A stretch of 64,000 nucleotides of DNA from Durusdinium trenchii (GCA_963970005.1 CAXAMN010021973.1:69333-133332), one strand, 5' to 3'; shown: positions 50,137 through 61,717, numbered from the stretch's first letter. Program-made: numbers and translations. Notes: generated by a model from the sequence alone, not told the origin.

Positions 50137-51075
50137 GCTTCTAGTGTGTGGGCAGACCGTGTGGCGAATTACGTTCGTGATGTCGCAGTGCCATGCGATT
50201 TGCGCGGCCTCTGTGGAAAGCGCGTTTGCGTGGCGCCGTGCAACTGGGGAGCGCGAAACACGCTGGTGTAAACGCGGCGTGTCGCTGGTGAGCGGGATGA
50301 TTGGCGGTATCGTGTGATAGGATTGCTTCTAGTGTGTGGGCAGACCGTGTGGCGAATTAAGTCCGTAATGCCGCAGTGCCTTGCGGATTTGCGCGGCCTT
50401 GGTGGGAAGTACGTTTGTGTGGCGTGGCGTAAACGCGACGTGTCGCTGGTGAGCGGGATGACTGGCGGTATCACGTGAAAGGATTGCTTCTAGTGTGTGG
50501 GCAGACCGTGTGGCGAATTACGTCCGTGATGTCGCAGTGCCATGCGGGTTTGTACTGTGGAAAGTGCGTTTGCGTGGCGCCGTGCCACCGGGGAGCGCGA
50601 AACACGCTGGCGGCGTGTCGCTGGTGAGCGGGATGATTGGCGGTATCGTGTGATATGATTGCTTCTAGTGTGTGGGCAGACCGTGTGGCGCGCTCCGTTC
50701 GTGATGTCGCCGTGCCATGTGGATTTGCGAGGTCTTGGTGGGAAGTGCGTTTGCGTGGCGTCTTGCCACTGGGGAGCACGAAACATGCTGGTGTAAACGC
50801 GGTGTGTCGCTGGTGAGTGGGATGATTGGCGGTATCGTGTGATATGACTGCTTGTAGTGTGTGGGCAGACCGTGTGGCGAAATTACGTTCGTGATGTCGC
50901 AGCGCCATCTGGATTTGCGCGGCCTTGGTGGAAAGTCCGTATGCGTGGCGCCGTGCCACTGGGGAGCGCGAAACATGCTGGTGTAAATGCGGCGTGTCGC
51001 TGGTGAGCGGGATGATTGGACGTATCGTGTGATAGGATTGCTTCTAGTGAGTGTGTGGGCAGACTGTGTGGCACG
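50137..51075. repeat. Tandem array 4, 161-190 bp units, five copies plus a partial
   Basis: Units begin GCTTCTAGTGTGTGGGCAGA at 50137, 50325, 50486, 50661, 50850 and 51040 and contain GGTGAGCGGGATGATTGGCG. Indels explain the length variation. Confidence 0.9.
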
Positions 51076-53280
51076 CTCACATCCGCAGATTCAGATCTAC
51101 CTCTCTACCTCCACACACCCACGCATCTCCACGTCTATATCACACCTGCGCAGCCACACTGTGACTCCTTCACATCCGCCCTCTCTTTCTCTTTTTCTAC
51201 AGAACTTTTCTCTCAATAACTTACATTTAATTTCTTCGCAACTTCGTACTCAATAACAGATTTTATAGAGAAGTCATGGCTCGATTTGAACTATTTCCTT
51301 ACTCGGTATTGCTTGACAATCACCTTTCTCGCTCTCGGGCCAACCGTCGTTTAGTTTCAATCCGACTGCAGGGTCTCACCAGGCAGCCAATGAGGCGTCC
51401 AAGGTTGGGCACCAGCAAGCGAGTGGTTTTCCCTCCTTTGAGGTTGAGCTAGCTAGAGACGCAGATTTCGGGCCGACAGGGCAAAACGGCCGAGGGTTGA
51501 AGAGCACCGTATTGCGGCTTGGGGATGTTGAGCAGACGATTTGAGAAACTATTCTGTTGAATGGGGTAGGCGGCCACAACAAACTGCATTTGATCATCAT
51601 CATGAACGTTCATATGCCGCCTCACATTCCTAACTTCAGCGATGACTTTTATTGGAGTCTTTGTTGTTTTGATGGATGCAAGGCTGCACTTCTTTGGATT
51701 GGGGTTCCAGTTTCTCAATGGCAAACCTTGACATCAACATGACTCAACCAAAGCCGCAAATCAAATTGTTTGCATGCAAATTGGTTACAGGTACCTAGTA
51801 CTTAGGCACATCGTTTTGGAACATTTTGTCAGCCGCCTTCAACACAACTAACTCGTTTTTTCCCTTGTCAGCAATGGTTTGTCCTTAGGCTCTTAAAACT
51901 TCAACAACATATTATATATATAGACTATAGATATATAATATACACTCGAAAAGTTTATGCGCCTGATGAATGTGCTTGTGACGATCCTTCTTTCAGTGCT
52001 GTCCTCAGAGTCAGGGTTGTTTGGGCCAAGACAAATTTGTGATTTTGGGTTTGATTTTCTTCACTGTTGATTTTGTGGGTTGGATTTTTCGAGATGGGCT
52101 GGATTCTTCAAGTTTGGCCAAGGCGAACTTGCAGACCTCAGTTGCACCAGGAGGCAGCGTCCGATCTTTGGTACGTCGTTCTCAACATTTGTTGGTCGAA
52201 TTATTCATAACACAAAGTGGTGCTGTGGCCAGCTAGTGTAGCGCCATTTCGCACAATCGAAACTTTGAATTCTGAATTGGAGGCCACCCTCATGGTCCGG
52301 CCGACAGTTGGCTGCTCCCGAGCCATTCGATTGAAAGAACATTGCACTGGGATGATGATTCGTGGTAGGGTTCCCAAGCTTGACTGAACAGGCACAATTG
52401 ACAAGTGTGGATTGAAGCACGCATCATCTCGCTGACGTTGTGATTCTCAAGTTTCAGCTGTTTGGTGGCTGAGGTTGATGAGTGCTGCTTCAATGGCGAT
52501 GCAGGTGTTTTTTGTCACAGATGTCACTTGCATCATGGACCTTGCGAAAAGAAGATGCGATTTGAGGATAGAGTCCTTTTGCTCCCCTCGGTTGCTGACA
52601 GAGCAGCTTTTCTGTGGAACAAGAAGGTGCTTTGGAGCACAAGTCACCAAGCAAAGAAAGCTCACGTCGAATTGATTGACGCATTTCAATAAAGACTTTG
52701 GTGCTCCCGTCCTGTTGTTGGCTCTAGGCTGTTGCATCGACGGACTTTGAAATCATCTTCACCATTTCTGGTCGATTACCAGACAGCACTCAGCAGGACC
52801 ACGTGGTGAAAACATGGCAGCTTCCTTCATGTCGTGATTGGACATTCGGAAGCTGCCACGAACACCCACAGTCCGAAAAAGTCTCATTTGGTCCATCGAA
52901 AGCGTTTCCAGGATGGCATTTTTGCTTTCTGGCTGAGCTTGGACGACTGCGCAAGTCAATATGATGAGAAGGCTGACTTTTCGGGCAAAGGAACTGATTT
53001 CGGGCAAGTTGTGTTTTGTTGTAATTTTGTTTTTCAACTTGAAGATCATTTGTGCCCGGCTTTCGCTGGTTCTTGCTGACCAGCTTGATTGTTTTTAGCC
53101 AAAATACACTAGATTGGCTCGCAGCGTACGGGGAGGAAGGGTCAGCATTTTGCAAGGCTTCCAGCAAGGGGGGTGAAGCATCTACAGCAGTATTTTCACT
53201 GTCTCAAGTGCATGAAGTTGCGATCCCTAGAGTTGAGTTGGCGGACATCCAAGCACAGCTTTGAAGAATAGTACAGCCTT
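51076..53280. other. No recognised gene; possible scattered exons
   Basis: Contains a TATATA stretch near 51910-51945. A few frames look coding but match nothing I know: 52462-52692 (VDECCFNGDAGVFCHRCHLHH, Cys/His-rich) and about 53100-53264 (QNTLDWLAAYGEEGSAFCKA, ending VELADIQAQL). They may be exons of an unknown gene in plus orientation. I cannot define borders. Confidence 0.3.
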
Positions 53281-55551
53281 GACACGAGAGGCAATCGTTG
53301 CAAAAACTATCAAAGACAGAACTAAAGATTGGCGACTTGGCAGGATCGATTTGAGCTAAGTTTCAGTCCCCAGACTTCCGAGGTGTGAACAGTAAGCATA
53401 TTCGTGTGGCCAGCAAAACACACAGCTTGCGTTTCTGATTTTCAGCACAAGGAAACTGCAAAGCTGTGAAGCAGATCACATCACCTTTGATGGAACAGCA
53501 TGTTCTTTCGGACTTTCTGAATAGCTGAGGCAAGCCGGACTGAAAGAAGCCGGTTATTCATTATTGGCGAACAAGCCTGGAGCTTATAGGACTCTGCCAT
53601 GTGGCAAAACTGCAGAACTTCGTAAAACTTCTGGGTTCAAGCCAAGCCTCGGTGGAACGTGGTGAAGCATGCAGGCCAAACTTTAAGGGATTTGCCCTTA
53701 TCTTCTTGCCCTTTGACGCTCAGAAGAAGCTCAGGCACAAGAGAAGAGACAATTGAGAGTCGAGAATAGGTCTTTGCATTTGCAGACACATTACCTTTCA
53801 AGGCAGACCATAGCTTCCATCTACACGGATGGCGTGAAGCCTTTGCCTTCAGCATTGGAAAAAGTTTTGGAGGACGAAGTCGTAGACACTGGAAGGGTGG
53901 GAAGACTGGGACCGTAGGACTCTTGTTTGACTGGTCTGCCAGGACTCCCGTGCATCGGTTGTGACCAGCAACTGGCTTCCCACAGGCCCGAAGGCTTCAA
54001 TGTCCTCCACACAGGCGGGGTTTGGGTGCAAGCCTCGCACATGTGACCAATGCTGATGGTGCCTGTGGGTACTAAGGTGAATGTTCTACTAGTGTAACCG
54101 GCACGTGATCATATTTTGGCGCAAGGCGTACGTGAGGACAGCCGTTTCCTCCTAGTTCTTTTTGTAGTGGGGGAGAGGGATGGCTGGTCATGAGTGGGGC
54201 CAGCGAGGGAGGTGGCTGCCAAGCGCTTGGAGGAGCTTGGTTGGGCAAGCTTGGCAAGACCTTTGGGATGATGGCAGTCGAGGGCGTGGGCCGCGAGAAA
54301 TGAGATCGCGAGGATGCTTGAGAGAGGTGTTCTGAGTAGCGACGTCCTCAAGCTCACTCAGGAACACCGGCGTTTGGCACATGCTCCTTTCCGGTTCTAT
54401 CACCCCGGCGAGTTCAGTGTCAAACCCGGGGACTCCAACGAGAGACAGTCCCTTCTTGAACCCCCGGAAGGAGGATCCCTTCGGTGAGGGAGGAGAATGT
54501 CCCCGCTGCCTCCCCTATAAAGCCACATCACTCGAGAACTATAGATCTCGTAGCCCTCCATGGGCAAATCTTGAAGCAACACAGGCAGCGCATTTAGGAA
54601 GAAAGCCTTGCCGCCAGCCAAGGTAGAGACGTTGGTTGAGGAGGAAGATGAGTGGGAACATGTGAAGTCTCCTTCTTCCCCGGTGGACACCGGGCCCCTT
54701 TGAGGAGACTCGAGAAACCCTCTGGGCCGAACTTGCGTCTCAGGGAGTGCTGAACTCCTTTAAAAAGAGGGCGCTGCCTCCACCAAAAAGCTTCCTCCAC
54801 GCTGGTCACCATTGGAGACGGAAGAGTTCAGGAAGATGTCAAAGGCAATCTTTGAAGATTTTGTGGTTGCGCAGGTCAAGAAGGACCTGGTTGATGCAGC
54901 CGTGGAGAAAGGAGAGATTGTCGATGAGGAATTCTACAAGCTGACCGAGCCGAAGTCGGCAGGCGCCGGGTTGAGGCACCGTGTTCGAATTCCTCGGAGG
55001 CATCAGCGACGCTACGCCCGACCCGTTCGGGCTTCCATTCCTTCAGAAGTATATCCGCTCCTTGATCTCTGAAGAGGCAGGCCTCCGCACGCTGCAGAGC
55101 ATTCTCTATGCTTTGGAGCAATTCGAGGGAGTTTTCGAGTTTTGAATCCCCTGCATCCCAGGATCAGGAAGATGGCCCTGGAGTACGCTAGCAGAGCCCC
55201 AAGACGACTCTGGCTCCTCATTTCGAAGTGGATCTACTGGACGACATGGAGCGCGTGGTCTTGGACAAAGACAGGGACCTCCAAACCAGTGCCGCGTGCT
55301 GAAAACTAGCTCTGTGTGCGACTTGGCTGGCGTTTTGATGGAAGCAGTTGAGTGGTGTCGACCTGTAGGTCGTCCAGAGGTTCTGGGTCTGAGGGCAAGA
55401 GCCGCTAAGACGATGAGCGGGCCTCGTCCTTGGGCCACGCTCATTGTCAGTCCGACGCAGTGCAGGCAAGCTTCAGAACGCGCTCGAGGCGCGCTCGGGA
55501 CTACGCTTGGAGCAGCGCGCTTGAGCGAAAGAAGGAGGTAATGGACCAGAC
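53281..55551. other. No recognised gene left of Copia element 2
   Basis: Frames with some coding character but no family: on the minus strand 53637-54042 in pieces (WKLWSALKGNVSANAKTYS; VEDIEAFGPVGSQLLVTTD), and on the plus strand about 54640-55070 (EEEDEWEHVKSPSSPVDTG; MSKAIFEDFVVAQVKKDLVDA). Each is broken within about 100 codons, which is consistent with decayed element or host exons. Confidence 0.3.
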
Positions 55552-55556
55552 TGTAG

Positions 55557-55715
55557 TGAGAAATTGACCTTTGAATCACGATTGCATCCAGTTGGTGTCC
55601 AAATCCATGAGGGTTCGTGAACTGAGCACGACCTTGCTCACATGGCTCAAGCGCTCGCAAAACAGCGCGACTCGCTTTGTGCGGCGCACGACGCGTCGCT
55701 TCGGCTGCTTTCACA
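55557..55715 (+). repeat. 5' LTR of Copia element 2
   Basis: 159 bp, TGAGAAATTG...GCTTTCACA, with near-inverted ends (TGAGAAA/TTTCACA). Contains TGGCTCAAG at 55643-55651 followed closely by CGCAAAA, an arrangement also seen in the LTRs of Copia element 1. Confidence 0.92.
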
Positions 55716-55716
55716 T

Positions 55717-55732
55717 TGGTAGCGGAGCTTTG
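55717..55732 (+). other. Primer binding site of Copia element 2
   Basis: TGGTAGCGGAGCTTTG, one base after the LTR. It shares TGGTAGCGGAGC with the sites at 15767 and 60414. Confidence 0.75.
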
Positions 55733-55807
55733 TTCTCCGATAGGGCCGCTGGATCCGAGGGACGCTCCTGTCTGCGGTGACCACCCCTGTCCCTTTGCTC
55801 CGGCGTG

Positions 55808-57120
55808 ATGGCTGCGCTGGAGGCCCTTCGTTGGCGCCCTGGACATGATCAAGATGATCAAGATCTCATGTCCACGGAAGGAAAAGGCATGGTGCCTAGG
55901 TACGATGGAGAGCCATCCAAGCTGGCTGAGTACAGCTTCCGGGTGAAGCTGCTTCACACCCGGTTCCAGCATCTCGACGAGGCTGAAGCCAAGAAGAAAG
56001 GCCCTCTTGGCCTGTTGCTGATTGATGGACTACGTGGTGGCAAGGGAGCTTGATCCTTCCAAATTGGCCAAGCCAGATGGCCATAAGCTGCTGGTGGACA
56101 CGCTCTACAAGGCCTTCCGCCCTCGACGACAACAAGATGCAAGAGAGCTGTACAATGCAGGAGCCCAGACCGCTGGGATGCTGGCTCGCCAAGCAGGCGA
56201 GACGATGACGAGCTTCCTCCTTCGTCGGAGGACCTGGTACATGCTCATCGACCTCGATGAGAAGCTGCAGCTGCCCTACCCCATCCTGGCGGAGCAGATC
56301 CTGGCTAGCGCCCGGATCAGCCAAGATCATCAGCGGATGATCAGGACAGCTTTGCAAGGCGATGTCACGGTCGCCAGAGTCATGGACGAGCTCATCGCCC
56401 AGCATGGATCCATCCACGAGCACGAACTCCATCGAGGACACCATGGATTCCAAGACCACCGAGCACGAGGAAAAGGTGGACGCTTCCCTCAACGGCACAA
56501 GCCTTGGCAGGGCTACCATGTCGACGGAGGCTCTGCAGATGATTGGGCTGGCTATGACACCGCCTCCCAATCTCTTGGAGGATTTGAAGAAGACCTCAAC
56601 TCGGTGTACTATGCTGAAGAGGCCTATGACCCGGAGGAGACCTTCGAGTTTGACGAAGAGGACCCGGTCTTCGAGGCCTACATCACCATGCAGGACAATG
56701 GCCTGGACTGCGAGAACCAAGAAGCCCTTGAGTATGCAGCGGAAATGCTGCAAGCCCAGAGCGAAGCCTTCTACACCCACAAGAGGGCACAGCAGAAGGG
56801 TCACACCGGCTTCACTCCTGATTCCTTCCGAGGAGGAAAAGGTTTTTGCGGCAAGGGCAAGATGACCTCTGAGGAGAAGAAGGTTGCCGGAAGTGTGGCC
56901 AGACAGGTCACTGGTCGACCGACTTCTCATGTCCCAAGAACCGCAAAGGTGGCGGAAAAGGATCTTCATCGTCGACTACCTCAACGGCGACTGGCGCCGG
57001 CTTCAAAGGTGGCAAGAAAGGTGGTAGCAGCTCAAGCTCGAAACCTCGCACGGTCTACTTCACTGTGAACGAGTATGATCAGAACCACGACCTCGAGAAG
57101 GGTGAGCTGCCCTACATGGC
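55808..57120 (+). CDS. gag: Gag of Copia element 2 (frame changes near 56030 and 56865)
   Basis: The ATG at 55808 opens MAALEALRWRPGHDQDDQD...MVPRYDGEPSKLAEYSFRV. The protein moves to another frame near 56030 (VVARELDPSKLAKPDGHK, LYKAFRPRRQQDARELY) and back near 56865, where the zinc knuckle reads CRKCGQTGHWSTDFSC, a CX2CX4HX6C variant with two extra residues before the last Cys. The capsid region has Copia gag features (YDGEP...F, LLVDTLYKAF). The reading then runs through GGKKGGSSSSKPRTVYF directly into integrase sequence at about 57100. Confidence 0.8.
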
Positions 57121-58290
57121 CCTCATGGCCTACCGCAACGTGCCACCACCTGCATCCGTGAAGAATGGATTGCTCAATGCCGCCGGCTTCACGCCACAAC
57201 AATGGGTCATGGGTTTTCAACCCGAAGATCGCACCAGCCTGGAGAACTTCGATGACAACATTGGTGTGCATCAAGGCATCGCCGACCAAGATGACCCAGA
57301 GCTTGGACCTTTTGACCGGTACCAAAAGCAAAGCCTTATTAGGCAGTTTGCCAAAGAGGCCTACATCAAGGCCGACTCATGTCAGAAGATCCGCAAGAGC
57401 ATGCTGAGAAAGGCAGTTCCACTTCGAGGACCTTTCACTGTGGGCAGCCTGGTTTCCTTCAAGAAGAAAGAACGCTGGTATGGCCCAGCTCGAGTCCTAG
57501 CCCACGAAGGACGAAGCTCACTATGGCTCACCCACAACGGAGTGGCAGTTCTCGTTGCCGAGACAGCATGCCGTCCTGCTTCCAGTGAAGAGGTGATCAA
57601 GAAGCAAGTACTGGAACTCCGACCAAGCCGGAGAAGGAAGAGGCCCTTCCAGTCAGATCTACCTCCTGCACATCGTCTTCGACAAGATCAAGTTCCATAT
57701 GTGGACATCCAGCAGGGCCAGGATGACTCTATGAGCCAACCCACTTCTTCGGAAACTCCACCGGGGTTGACTCCAGCTATGAATGCACCAGACTTCAGCA
57801 TATCTGGCGCATCAAGTTCAAGTATGCTTCAACCACCACCAGGACTACATCTTCCAGAAGCTGAGCCAGCTGAAGAGGCACCACCTTCTGGACCTGGCAT
57901 ACCACAACTGGTGGCTGATGATGACATCAATGTCGAGGAGGACTTTCTACGGCTCACAACAGAATCGACATTGGTGACAGGTGGACAACCGGAACCAGAG
58001 GTCACTCCGGCACCAAGCACCTCTCAACCCATCGCATCCGGCGAGGCGCCCAACACTGAGGAGGCCACGGCTTTGACACAAGCCATGCGGCGCAGCCTGG
58101 ATCAGCTAGATGGACATTTCTCCAGGAGGCCACCTACCTCCAACAGTTTTCTAGCACGACGACTTGACGCCAAGCGCAAGTTCAAGAAGAAGCCACAGAA
58201 GGCAGGAGCTGGCAGAGAGCTCCACTATGAGCGGGAACTCCAGAAGTGCAAAAGGCACTACAGGGCACTCGGACCAAAGAATGGTCGAAC
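57100..58290 (+). CDS. pol: Integrase C-terminal remnant and linker
   Basis: Begins within the integrase (LMAYRNVPPPASVKNGLLNAA, GFTPQQWVMGFQP) and continues to the C-terminal domain (PFTVGSLVSFKKKERWYGPARVL, LWLTHNGVAVLVA, CRPASSEEV). A proline/serine-rich linker to RT follows. The HHCC domain, the DDE core and the protease are absent; the junction lies near 57100-57115. The frame shifts around 58250-58290 before the RT. Confidence 0.8.
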
Positions 58291-59905
58291 TGGGAACACT
58301 ACAGCGATGGACACCTCATCACCAAGACCGAGCTCCACAACATGATGGAGGAGGACCCAACCTTGGAGGTGATCCCCACCAGATGGGTGGATGTCAACAA
58401 GGCCGAGCCTGAGGAGGAACCGCAGTACAAGAGCCGTCTTGTGGTGCGAGGAGATCTGGAAGATCCCAGCAGGATGAGGACTGACAGTCCTACCGGCCCT
58501 GACTATGCTGAGCATGGTTCTATGCCTGGCTACATCCCGAGGAACCACTTTGCACTCGGGAGACATCTCAGCAGCTTTTCTGCAGGGCAGCAAGCTGGAT
58601 CGGGTGCTGATTCTCTCATTGCCCAAGGGAGGCATTCCACAGGTGGACCAGAGCGAGGAGGAGAAGTTCTTTGTGGTTAGCTCCACCATCTACGGCACCA
58701 GAGATGCACCACGGGGATGGTTCAAGAACTTGGACAGCACCTTGAAGGCTGAAGGCTTCAAGCCGATTCCCCATGAACACGCCGCCTATACCCTCGTCGA
58801 GGAGAACGGCAAGTTGGCGGGACTTCTGGTAGCGCACGTGGACGACCTCATCTGGACCGGAGGATCCTTCATCGAGGACAAGATGAACAATGTCTGCCAG
58901 CGCTACAAGTTCGGGAAGCTACAGCAGGACAACTTTCGCTTCTGCGGAAGAGAGATCAAGGGCATCAAGGTGACATGTCCCAACCTGATGGACCGTGTTC
59001 GTCCCATCGTCATGGATGAGAAGCACAGGATCAACAACCTGGAGCCTGTGAACGAGAAGGTGCGTGGGCAGCTCCGAAGTGTGATCGGAAGCCTGGCCTG
59101 GCTCAGTCGAGTCTGCAGGCCTGATCTGGCCTTCTGTCGACTCCAATCGACAGTTCACAGTGCCAACTATGAGGATGTCAAGTATGCCAACAGCATCATC
59201 AAGCTGGCCAAGAAGACGAAGGTCCATGGGCTCTTCTACCCGGCCAAGGTCTTCGACTTCGAGAACCTGATGATCATCGGGATGCAGGACGCTTCCTTGG
59301 CAGCTGACTTCGATGCCAGCGGCAGTGGCGCAAAGCTTGGCCACAGGAGCCAAAGCGGACGGCTGCTCTGTCTTGCCGACCGCAGCTTCAAGGAGACCCG
59401 CATCGGCCATTTGATGTTGGTCGAATGGCGCAGCACAGTGCTGAAAAGGGTCTGCAGGTCAACGCTCCAGGCAGAGACCCTCAGCCTTCTTCTGGGCATG
59501 GAGGAAGCAGAGCACCTCAGGTTCGCCTACTTCGGCTTCTGGCATCCTGAAGGTCGCGGAGAAGCTTGGGAGACAAAGGCCATGGACGCCGCGGACATCG
59601 ACCTCTACACCGACTGCCACAGCCTCTTCCAACACGTGAACCAAAGTGGCCTGGCGACCGTCCAGGACAAAAGGCTGGCAATTGACTTGAGCGGCATTCG
59701 CCAAGTCATGTGGCGGGCAGCTGGTGAGGCTCAGGGCGATCCGCTTCTCACGGATCATTTGCCGTGCGCCGCAACCACGCGGCTGCTTTGGACCAGCACG
59801 GATCGGATGCTGGCTGATCCCCTGACAAAAGGGGTGAAACACCCGGGGCTACAAAGCCTGCAGGAAGGGACCGCTCAGGATTTGACACCAAAGAAGAACG
59901 GGTGA
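58260..59905 (+). CDS. pol: Reverse transcriptase and RNase H of Copia element 2
   Basis: The RT starts in one frame (NWEHYSDGHLIT, VIPTRWVDVNKAEPEE, KSRLVVRGDLEDPSRMRTDSP). A one-base change near 58500 moves it to the frame that continues to 59905. There it shows LHSGDISAAFLQG with the first catalytic Asp, LVAHVDDLIWTG (HVDD in place of YVDD), LRSVIGSLAWLSRVCRPDLAF, and RNase H motifs GMQDASLAADFDASG, TLQAETLSLLLGMEEAE, LYTDCHSLF and TDRMLADPLTKGV. The C-terminal 470 codons are uninterrupted. The His in the active-site box may reduce activity. Confidence 0.88.
59889..59902 (+). other. Polypurine tract of Copia element 2
   Basis: CAAAGAAGAACGGG directly precedes the 3' LTR and overlaps the end of the RNase H frame. 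Confidence 0.65.
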
Positions 59906-60061
59906 GAAATTGACCTTTGAATCACGATTGCATCCAGTTGGTGTCCAAATCCATGAGGGTTCGTGAACTGAGCACGACCTTGCTCACATGGCTCAAGCGC
60001 TCGCAAAACAGCGCGACTCGCTTTGTGCGGCGCACGACGCGTCGCTTCGGCTGCTTTCACA
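59903..60061 (+). repeat. 3' LTR of Copia element 2
   Basis: Identical to 55557-55715. TGGCTCAAG at 59989-59997. Followed by GTAG, the target duplication. Confidence 0.92.
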
Positions 60062-60074
60062 GTAGTAAGGAACC

Positions 60075-60190
60075 ATTCTCCCCCCCGCGCTCTCTCTCTC
60101 TCTCTCTTTCTCTGCCTTTCCTTACCTTACCTACCTTACCCTTCCTTCCTTGCCTTGCCTTTCCCTTCCCCTTCCCCTTGTTTCTTGTTT
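60075..60190. repeat. Pyrimidine-rich low-complexity tract
   Basis: CTCTCTCTCT followed by CCTTACCTTACC and CCCTTCCCCTTCC runs. Non-coding. Confidence 0.85.
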
Positions 60191-60413
60191 TTGGGTCCCC
60201 ATTCGCTGTTGCTTCATGTGTAGTTACTATTGTTATGCTCTTACGCAATGCATATGAACCGGCCATAACATTTCGCTCAAGGTACATCTTGTGTGATAGA
60301 AAAGCCGCTTAGCTCGCCTTCGCTCGCACGCTCCTGTGTACTTGTTAGTCTGTAAGCCGATCCAGGTCGACATTGCTGTTTACCGCTCCACTGCGGGGGA
60401 TTCCACCCTCAAA

Positions 60414-60429
60414 GTGGTAGCGGAGCTTC
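60414..60429 (+). other. Primer binding site of a third, decayed Copia element
   Basis: TGGTAGCGGAGCTTCG shares its first 13 bases with the sites of the other two elements. The 5' LTR should end just before it (…CACCCTCAAAG), but its left limit is unclear. Copia element 2 may have inserted into that LTR. Confidence 0.55.
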
Positions 60430-60499
60430 GTTGCGCCAGAAAAACCCGATGTGCTTCGGCGCACCTTCGTTCGAGTAGAGCCGCTACAGCTAGCTCGCA

Positions 60500-61717
60500 A
60501 TGAGCGATAGCGAGAGTTCAGAAGAAGGCCATGAATCAGATTATTATCCAGATGGTAGCGCCGCGCTACGTATTATCAAGCGCAGACACCAACAAGCCCG
60601 GATGCCGCCCTAGCGGCAGGGCATCGTAGGCCGCATGCGTACGCAGCACAGGTTCCCGAGACCTCTCAACTTAGGATGACTCCGAAGATTGCGCTGACTT
60701 TCGATGGCTTAACATCCTGGTTTGAGTATGAAGATTGCGTAGATGATTGGTTGAGCCTGACAACATTGACTCCTCGCAAGCACGGGTCCTAGCTTGAAGA
60801 ATAGTCTTGTAGGTGCAGCCGCGCACTATAAAGGCATGCTAGAGAATCGTTTGCTCGCAGATGCAGATCATGGAGTTGATTATTTGAAGAGGACATTGCG
60901 CCCCTTCTTCATCAAAGATAGGCAACATGTGTTTCTGAGTAGATTCCTTCAGTTGTTTCGACAATGGCGTGGTTCCCGTGAGACGGTTACTTGGATTGGT
61001 CTTTTTGAAATCACCGTGAGACGTTTGCAAAACGCATGGATGGACCTCTACTGAGACCTCCCGGCACCACACACAGTCGAATTCACCAACACACTGACTG
61101 CGCAACAACGTCAAGAGATTGCAGCAATGGATGTAGACGCCAGACCAGACGCTGTACAGCAGATTTGGAATCAGAGAACAGAAGCAGCCAGACAAGCGCA
61201 TCAAGCCGCAGTCCCATTACCTGGGAGTTTGATTGCCGTGATATTCATTGTGCAGGCAGATTTGAATGAGCAACAGCGAGAACGCCTAGTATCGATGAAT
61301 GCGCAAAATTTTCCAATGGAAAACTACGAGTATCAGGCAGTTAAGACACAGTTTCTACAACTTTTCTGTGTAAGTAGAACCAGCATTAGCGATCCACAGC
61401 TTCAACGCCGCCCTAGCGGTCGTAGGCGTCAAACATATTTCATCGAAGAACACAGCGCCATGGATGGCGAAGAAGGCTACTGGGTGACCGATGAAACAAC
61501 CGGTGAACAAGGTTTCATGGCGCTGTACGACGAAGATCACTTTCTCATTGCGCTGGCAGAAGCGGGTTGTGACTTTTGCGCGAAGACACGAAGACACGAA
61601 GACACGCGAAGACGCGCGAAGACACGAAGACACGAATACGCGCGAAGACACGCGAAGACACGAAGACCCGAAGACGCGAAGACAAGCGAAGACACGAAGA
61701 CACGCGAAGACACACGA
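60500..61717 (+). pseudogene. gag: Gag of the third Copia element, several stops
   Basis: The ATG at 60500 opens MSDSESSEEGHESDYY and soon stops. Copia gag homology resumes near 60673 (MTPKIALTFDGLTSWFEYE, DDWLSLTTL), shifts at about 60785 to NSLVGAAAHYKGMLENRLLADADHGVDYL, meets a TGA at about 61052, and shifts again near 61100 into LTAQQRQEIAAMDVDA, then SRTSISDPQLQRRPSGRRRQ and EEGYWVTDETTGEQGFMALYD. It ends in the repeat before the gap. Multiple stops mark a dead copy older than element 2. Confidence 0.75.
61577..61717. repeat. ACGAAGAC-type short tandem repeat before the gap
   Basis: About 15 imperfect units of GACACGAA/GACACGCGAA up to the first N. The repeat is in frame with gag but has no protein meaning. 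Confidence 0.9.

Larger units (their letters stand above)
55557..60061 (+). mobile_element. Copia element 2, internally deleted, identical LTRs
   Basis: 4,505 bp bounded by two 159-bp LTRs that are identical base for base by eye. They are flanked by GTAG (55553-55556 and 60062-60065), a 4-bp target duplication, or 5 bp GTAGT if the shared T is counted. PBS and PPT are in place. The interior has gag, a jump from just after the zinc knuckle into the integrase C-terminus, then RT and RNase H. Protease and the integrase catalytic core are missing, and gag and RT contain frame changes. Identical LTRs mean recent insertion, so this defective copy was probably mobilised by proteins from another element. 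Confidence 0.9.

Noticed and set aside
50169-51080. Minus-strand ORFs rich in HHERN, CPHTRSN and similar motifs
   Set aside because: Products of tandem array 4; the repeating peptides mirror the DNA unit.
60414-60429. Using the TGGTAGCGGAGC sites to name the exact primer tRNA
   Set aside because: The match to a methionine tRNA end is only partial and no dinoflagellate tRNA set is at hand to compare.
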